From Dehalococcoides mccartyi CG5 (GTDB lineage Bacteria; Chloroflexota; Dehalococcoidia; Dehalococcoidales; Dehalococcoidaceae): DNA of 64,000 nucleotides. The stretch spans positions 1,240,001 to 1,304,000 of the forward strand of contig NZ_CP006951.1 in the NCBI RefSeq assembly GCF_000830885.1, written 5' to 3'. Shown in pieces: positions 61,476-64,000 of this stretch (position 1 is the first letter of the stretch; the number at the start of each line of letters is the position of its first letter). A program made the translations under genes and the position numbers. The notes under the pieces were generated by a model, which was given only the letters and a program-made list of their open reading frames with translations, did not search any database and was not told where the DNA came from.

Positions 61476-61867
61476 TACACACCTGCTCCAGCAGTATTAA
61501 CCTTGGCAGATGCTTTTAACCTAGCTTCAGCAATAAGCACCATAATTACCCAGACGACAGTGACCGTAACAGCCATAGCACCGCCGACAGTAGCCATCTC
61601 ATGCAGCATGGGGGCGATATCAGCCGGGTTTTCCATAGCCGTCAGAAATGGCCACCAAGGCACAACCTCTCCATGCCAGACATGCTCCAAAGCCAAGAGC
61701 AGAGTACCTCCCCAGAGCATTTTGTTTAACCAGCCTAATTTCCGGCTCCAACTTAAACCTGAAATATTTTTAATCTCAGATCCCGGTTGTTTTTCTTTTT
61801 TCTCTATTACTTTTTGAACAACCGTAGTAACGGCCGCTTCCCCTGCAACCACTAAAAAACATGCCAT
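61475..61867 (-). CDS. Small membrane protein, first of a pair
   Basis: This 130-residue protein has an N-terminal segment, a charged cytoplasmic loop (KVIEKKEKQPGSEIKN) and two helices (about 50-65 and 95-115). It contains LALEHVWHGEVVPWWPF and LHEMATVGGAMAV, with His, Glu and Trp near the membrane edge. I do not recognise it. It is coupled to the next gene. It lies downstream of the hydrogenase-like genes with a 240-bp gap, so a link with that complex is possible but unproven. Confidence 0.7.
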   Translation of the reverse strand: MACFLVVAGEAAVTTVVQKVIEKKEKQPGSEIKNISGLSWSRKLGWLNKMLWGGTLLLALEHVWHGEVVPWWPFLTAMENPADIAPMLHEMATVGGAMAVTVTVVWVIMVLIAEARLKASAKVNTAGAGV

Positions 61868-62107
61868 AGTCTGCTGCTCCTTTCATTCCTCAGGTTTTAT
61901 CCGAGTAATACTTGCAACTGGGATATTATTGCGTCTTGTTGCATTTAATATTAATTGCAATTATATATCCTGCCTATATGCCCCGTCAATACCGGATAAC
62001 AGGCGGATTTTTACAGATTGCGGATACCTGAAAGTGAGGATGGATAACCGGATAGCGGTTTACTGAAGATAGTTCATATTTTTTAGCGGGTTAAAGCCGG
62101 AAGGTGC
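61868..62107. other. Gap after hydrogenase-like genes
   Basis: This 240-bp gap is AT-rich around 61920-61975 and presumably holds the promoter of the small membrane protein pair. I see no strong terminator or repeat. Confidence 0.3.
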
Positions 62108-62653
62108 TTACTTTTTACGCAGGGACTGCATAAGCCCCAGCAAAGAATTTATTATCTGGGCGGGTTCAGGAGGATTGCCCGGTATTTTTAAGTTTACCGG
62201 AAGGATTTTATCTACCCCGCCCAACACCCCGTAGCCTCCGTTGGCAATGCCGCCGCTGCAAGCATCATCGCCCAAGGCTATCACCAGCTTGGGTGAGGGC
62301 ATAGCATTAAAGGTCTTGCGGACTGCAATAGCCATATTCTGGGTAACCGCACCGGTGACTATCAGTATATCTGCATGGCGGGGAGAAGCCACAAAGCTGA
62401 TACCGAAACGTTCCACATCATAATACGGATTGGAAAGGTTGTTAAGCTCTATTTCAGCGGCATTGTCACTGCCGCTGTCCAGTGCCCGAATAGCCAGACT
62501 CCGCCCGAAGATAGTATTTATCTCGGATTTGAGGGCAAACCCCAGTTTATCAAACTCAGCATCACCAAGAGGCATCTGTTTGCATATCTTGGGCCCGAAC
62601 ATATTATTTAAAACGTTCTTCACGGCAAATACCTCACAGGTCTGTTCCGGCAT
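62108..62653 (-). CDS. Hydrogenase-like small subunit (NuoB/HycG type) lacking cluster ligands
   Basis: This 181-residue protein matches the small subunit of group 4 hydrogenases and NuoB: NPYYDVERFGISFVASPRHADI, VTGAVTQNMA, then GGYGVLGGVDKILPVNLKIPGNPPEP. All four cysteines that should hold the proximal 4Fe-4S cluster are replaced: the first pair lies in LDSGSDNAAEIE, the third is Asp (GDDACSGG), and the fourth is Asn (PGNPPEP instead of PGCPP). It overlaps the large-subunit gene by 20 bp. It resembles energy-converting hydrogenase-related (Ehr) complexes, and electron flow through it looks impossible in the usual way. Confidence 0.85.
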   Translation of the reverse strand: MPEQTCEVFAVKNVLNNMFGPKICKQMPLGDAEFDKLGFALKSEINTIFGRSLAIRALDSGSDNAAEIELNNLSNPYYDVERFGISFVASPRHADILIVTGAVTQNMAIAVRKTFNAMPSPKLVIALGDDACSGGIANGGYGVLGGVDKILPVNLKIPGNPPEPAQIINSLLGLMQSLRKK

Positions 62654-64000
62654 AAGACAGATTCAGGCTTTTGTTTATCAGGGGGAAATCCGGAATAATA
62701 TCCCCCAGTACCGCATGCTCTATGGCCTGCCAGTTGCAATAAGAGGCTGTCCGCACTTTATAGCGTTCTATTTTGCCGTCCCTGAGCCAAAGCCAGTGGA
62801 GGGACTGCCCGCGGGGAGATTCAACCAATACCAGACTGTAACCATTTACCGGCTTTAGCGGGATTGCATATTCACCGGCCGAAAGTTTGGCAGCGGTCTT
62901 TAGTATCAACCCAAGTGAGGTCTGCACCTCTGAGAGCCGCACCCTGAATCTGGCCATTACATCACCTTCAGGCAAAACAGGCAGCTTGAACGAAAGCTCA
63001 GGATAAAAACCGTAAGGCTGATTTAAACGGGTGTCTATGGCCTCACCGGAAGCTCTGGCTGTCACCCCGGTAATATTCAGGGGGATAAGCAAGCGGTTAT
63101 TTACGATGCCGGTGGTCTCAAAACGGTCTACCACCGAAGTTTTGGCAAGAGCCTTCTCAACCTGTTCGCTAAACCTGCCCTCAAAGGCATACAGGTAATC
63201 TGCAAGTTCGGTTATAAGCTCACCGGGTATATCTTTCAGCAAGCCGCCGGGGGCAATTATGCCCTTTAAAAAGCGGGAGCCGGTAAGGCGTTTGTTCCAG
63301 CGCATAAGTTCTTCACGCAAAGCCGACAGGGAAGCCGCCCCCACCGGATAGCCTACATCTGTAAGCATACCGCTAAGGTCTGCCAGGTGCGAATAAAGCC
63401 TTTCCATCTCAAGGAGTATTAACCGAAGCTGTTCAGCCCGGCGGGGAGGACGGGAAGAGCAGATATGTTCAACTGCCGAAGAGTAAGCATAGGTATTGGC
63501 GGCAGATTCGTCACCGCTTATACCTTCGGCTATCTTAAGGCCGAAATCTATATCCTTGCCCATAGCCAGTTTTTCCAGCCCCCGATGGGTATAAAAAAGC
63601 CTGACTTCCAGATTCAAGATAGGTTCGCCTATAGCGCTGAAACGGAAATGCCCCGGTTCAATAATACCGGCATGTACCGGTCCTACTCCGACTTCGTACA
63701 CGCCTTCACCGCTTATCTTTTTAAATGGATAAAGGGCTTCATTTTCCACCCCGGCAGGCAAACTGAGCGGTTGGTTTTTAAAACTATTTGCCAGCGGATG
63801 AAAATTAGCAGGGTAGGTTTCATGCAGGAAAAGCCGTCTGCGGTCAAAGGCATTTTCAAATTCACAGCCGTAGCCGTCCCGTATTTCTCTCTCAAAATAA
63901 CAGGCGGACGGGAAAATGGCGGCAATTGAGGAAACCGGGCTGTCTGCCCGGCGGATAATTACCAGTGTCCCTGAGTAATTTCTTTTTTCAAATATATATA
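62634..64000 (-). CDS. NuoCD/HycE-like large subunit without nickel ligands, cut by window edge
   Basis: The frame is open to the right edge; 455 codons are visible and the N-terminus is missing. The first part is NuoC-like (YFEREIRDGYG, RRLFLHETYP). The main part is NuoD/HycE-like (GVGPVHAGIIEPGHFRFS, EVRLFYTHRGLEKL, LLEMERLYSHLADLSG). A hydrogenase would have a Cys-x2-Cys pair at the position reading AEGISGDESAANT and another near the C-terminus, which here reads LNLSYAGTDL. Both are absent, so it cannot bind Ni-Fe. It belongs with the Ehr or NuoD-like group. The membrane subunits should lie beyond the window. Confidence 0.88.
   Translation of the reverse strand, partial: YIFEKRNYSGTLVIIRRADSPVSSIAAIFPSACYFEREIRDGYGCEFENAFDRRRLFLHETYPANFHPLANSFKNQPLSLPAGVENEALYPFKKISGEGVYEVGVGPVHAGIIEPGHFRFSAIGEPILNLEVRLFYTHRGLEKLAMGKDIDFGLKIAEGISGDESAANTYAYSSAVEHICSSRPPRRAEQLRLILLEMERLYSHLADLSGMLTDVGYPVGAASLSALREELMRWNKRLTGSRFLKGIIAPGGLLKDIPGELITELADYLYAFEGRFSEQVEKALAKTSVVDRFETTGIVNNRLLIPLNITGVTARASGEAIDTRLNQPYGFYPELSFKLPVLPEGDVMARFRVRLSEVQTSLGLILKTAAKLSAGEYAIPLKPVNGYSLVLVESPRGQSLHWLWLRDGKIERYKVRTASYCNWQAIEHAVLGDIIPDFPLINKSLNLSYAGTDL

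Noticed and set aside
1-64000. CRISPR arrays, insertion sequences or transposases
   Set aside because: I saw no regularly spaced repeats and no transposase or integrase gene in the window.

Overview
The window is almost certainly from Dehalococcoides mccartyi or a very close relative. The reason is content: seven reductive dehalogenase operons (rdhA with its small membrane partner rdhB) lie in about 53 kb, with the MarR regulators, PAS-type two-component systems, Ehr-like hydrogenase-related genes and compact gene packing typical of the variable regions of that genus. This is inferred from gene families; no database was searched.

Layout. Positions 1-538 hold the cut end of a cysteine-cluster protein. 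Positions 600-14100 hold rdhAB operons 1, 2 and 3, all on the minus strand. Operon 1 has a co-directional histidine kinase/response regulator pair, and operon 2 has a divergent MarR gene. Positions 5289-8567 and 14545-21108 hold two very large hybrid kinases, a DUF4389 membrane protein and an HD-GYP response regulator. Positions 21222-35789 are mostly non-rdh genes: small membrane proteins, an acetate-type transporter, a third hybrid kinase, a DOMON lipoprotein, a MerR/flavodoxin pair, an ABC exporter, a YgiQ-like radical SAM enzyme and an RND exporter with its MarR. Positions 36045-53240 hold rdhAB operons 4 to 7. Operons 4 and 5 have divergent MarR genes, operon 6 has a divergent kinase/regulator pair and operon 7 has no adjacent regulator. 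A B12-binding radical SAM protein with a PqqD-like tail, an MFS exporter with its MarR and two membrane proteins lie among them. From 53639 the window turns to housekeeping: pheA, an unidentified structured RNA, a SAM hydroxide adenosyltransferase, secG, gatB and tRNA-Ala. It ends with a MerR-ferredoxin-mini-cytochrome operon and a hydrogenase-like complex that has lost its metal ligands.

How the genes work together. Each RdhA is a Tat-exported corrinoid/iron-sulfur enzyme that uses an organohalide as terminal electron acceptor, and RdhB is its presumed membrane anchor. The intergenic DNA carries most of the new signal. The rdhA2 and rdhA4 promoters share an operator over their -10 elements. 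The rdhA3 and rdhA4 promoters share a palindrome at exactly the same distance from -35. The rdhA5 promoter carries a perfect 42-bp palindrome. The rdhA1 and rdhA7 upstream regions share TTTACTTA half-sites. The rdhA3 and rdhA7 transcripts share a leader element. Together these suggest that the regulators cross-talk and that the operons without a regulator (3 and 7) are served by regulators of their paralogs.

The seven operons also split into two structural classes. The class is visible in both the RdhA C-terminal cysteine motif and the RdhB outer loop, and it is consistent within every pair.
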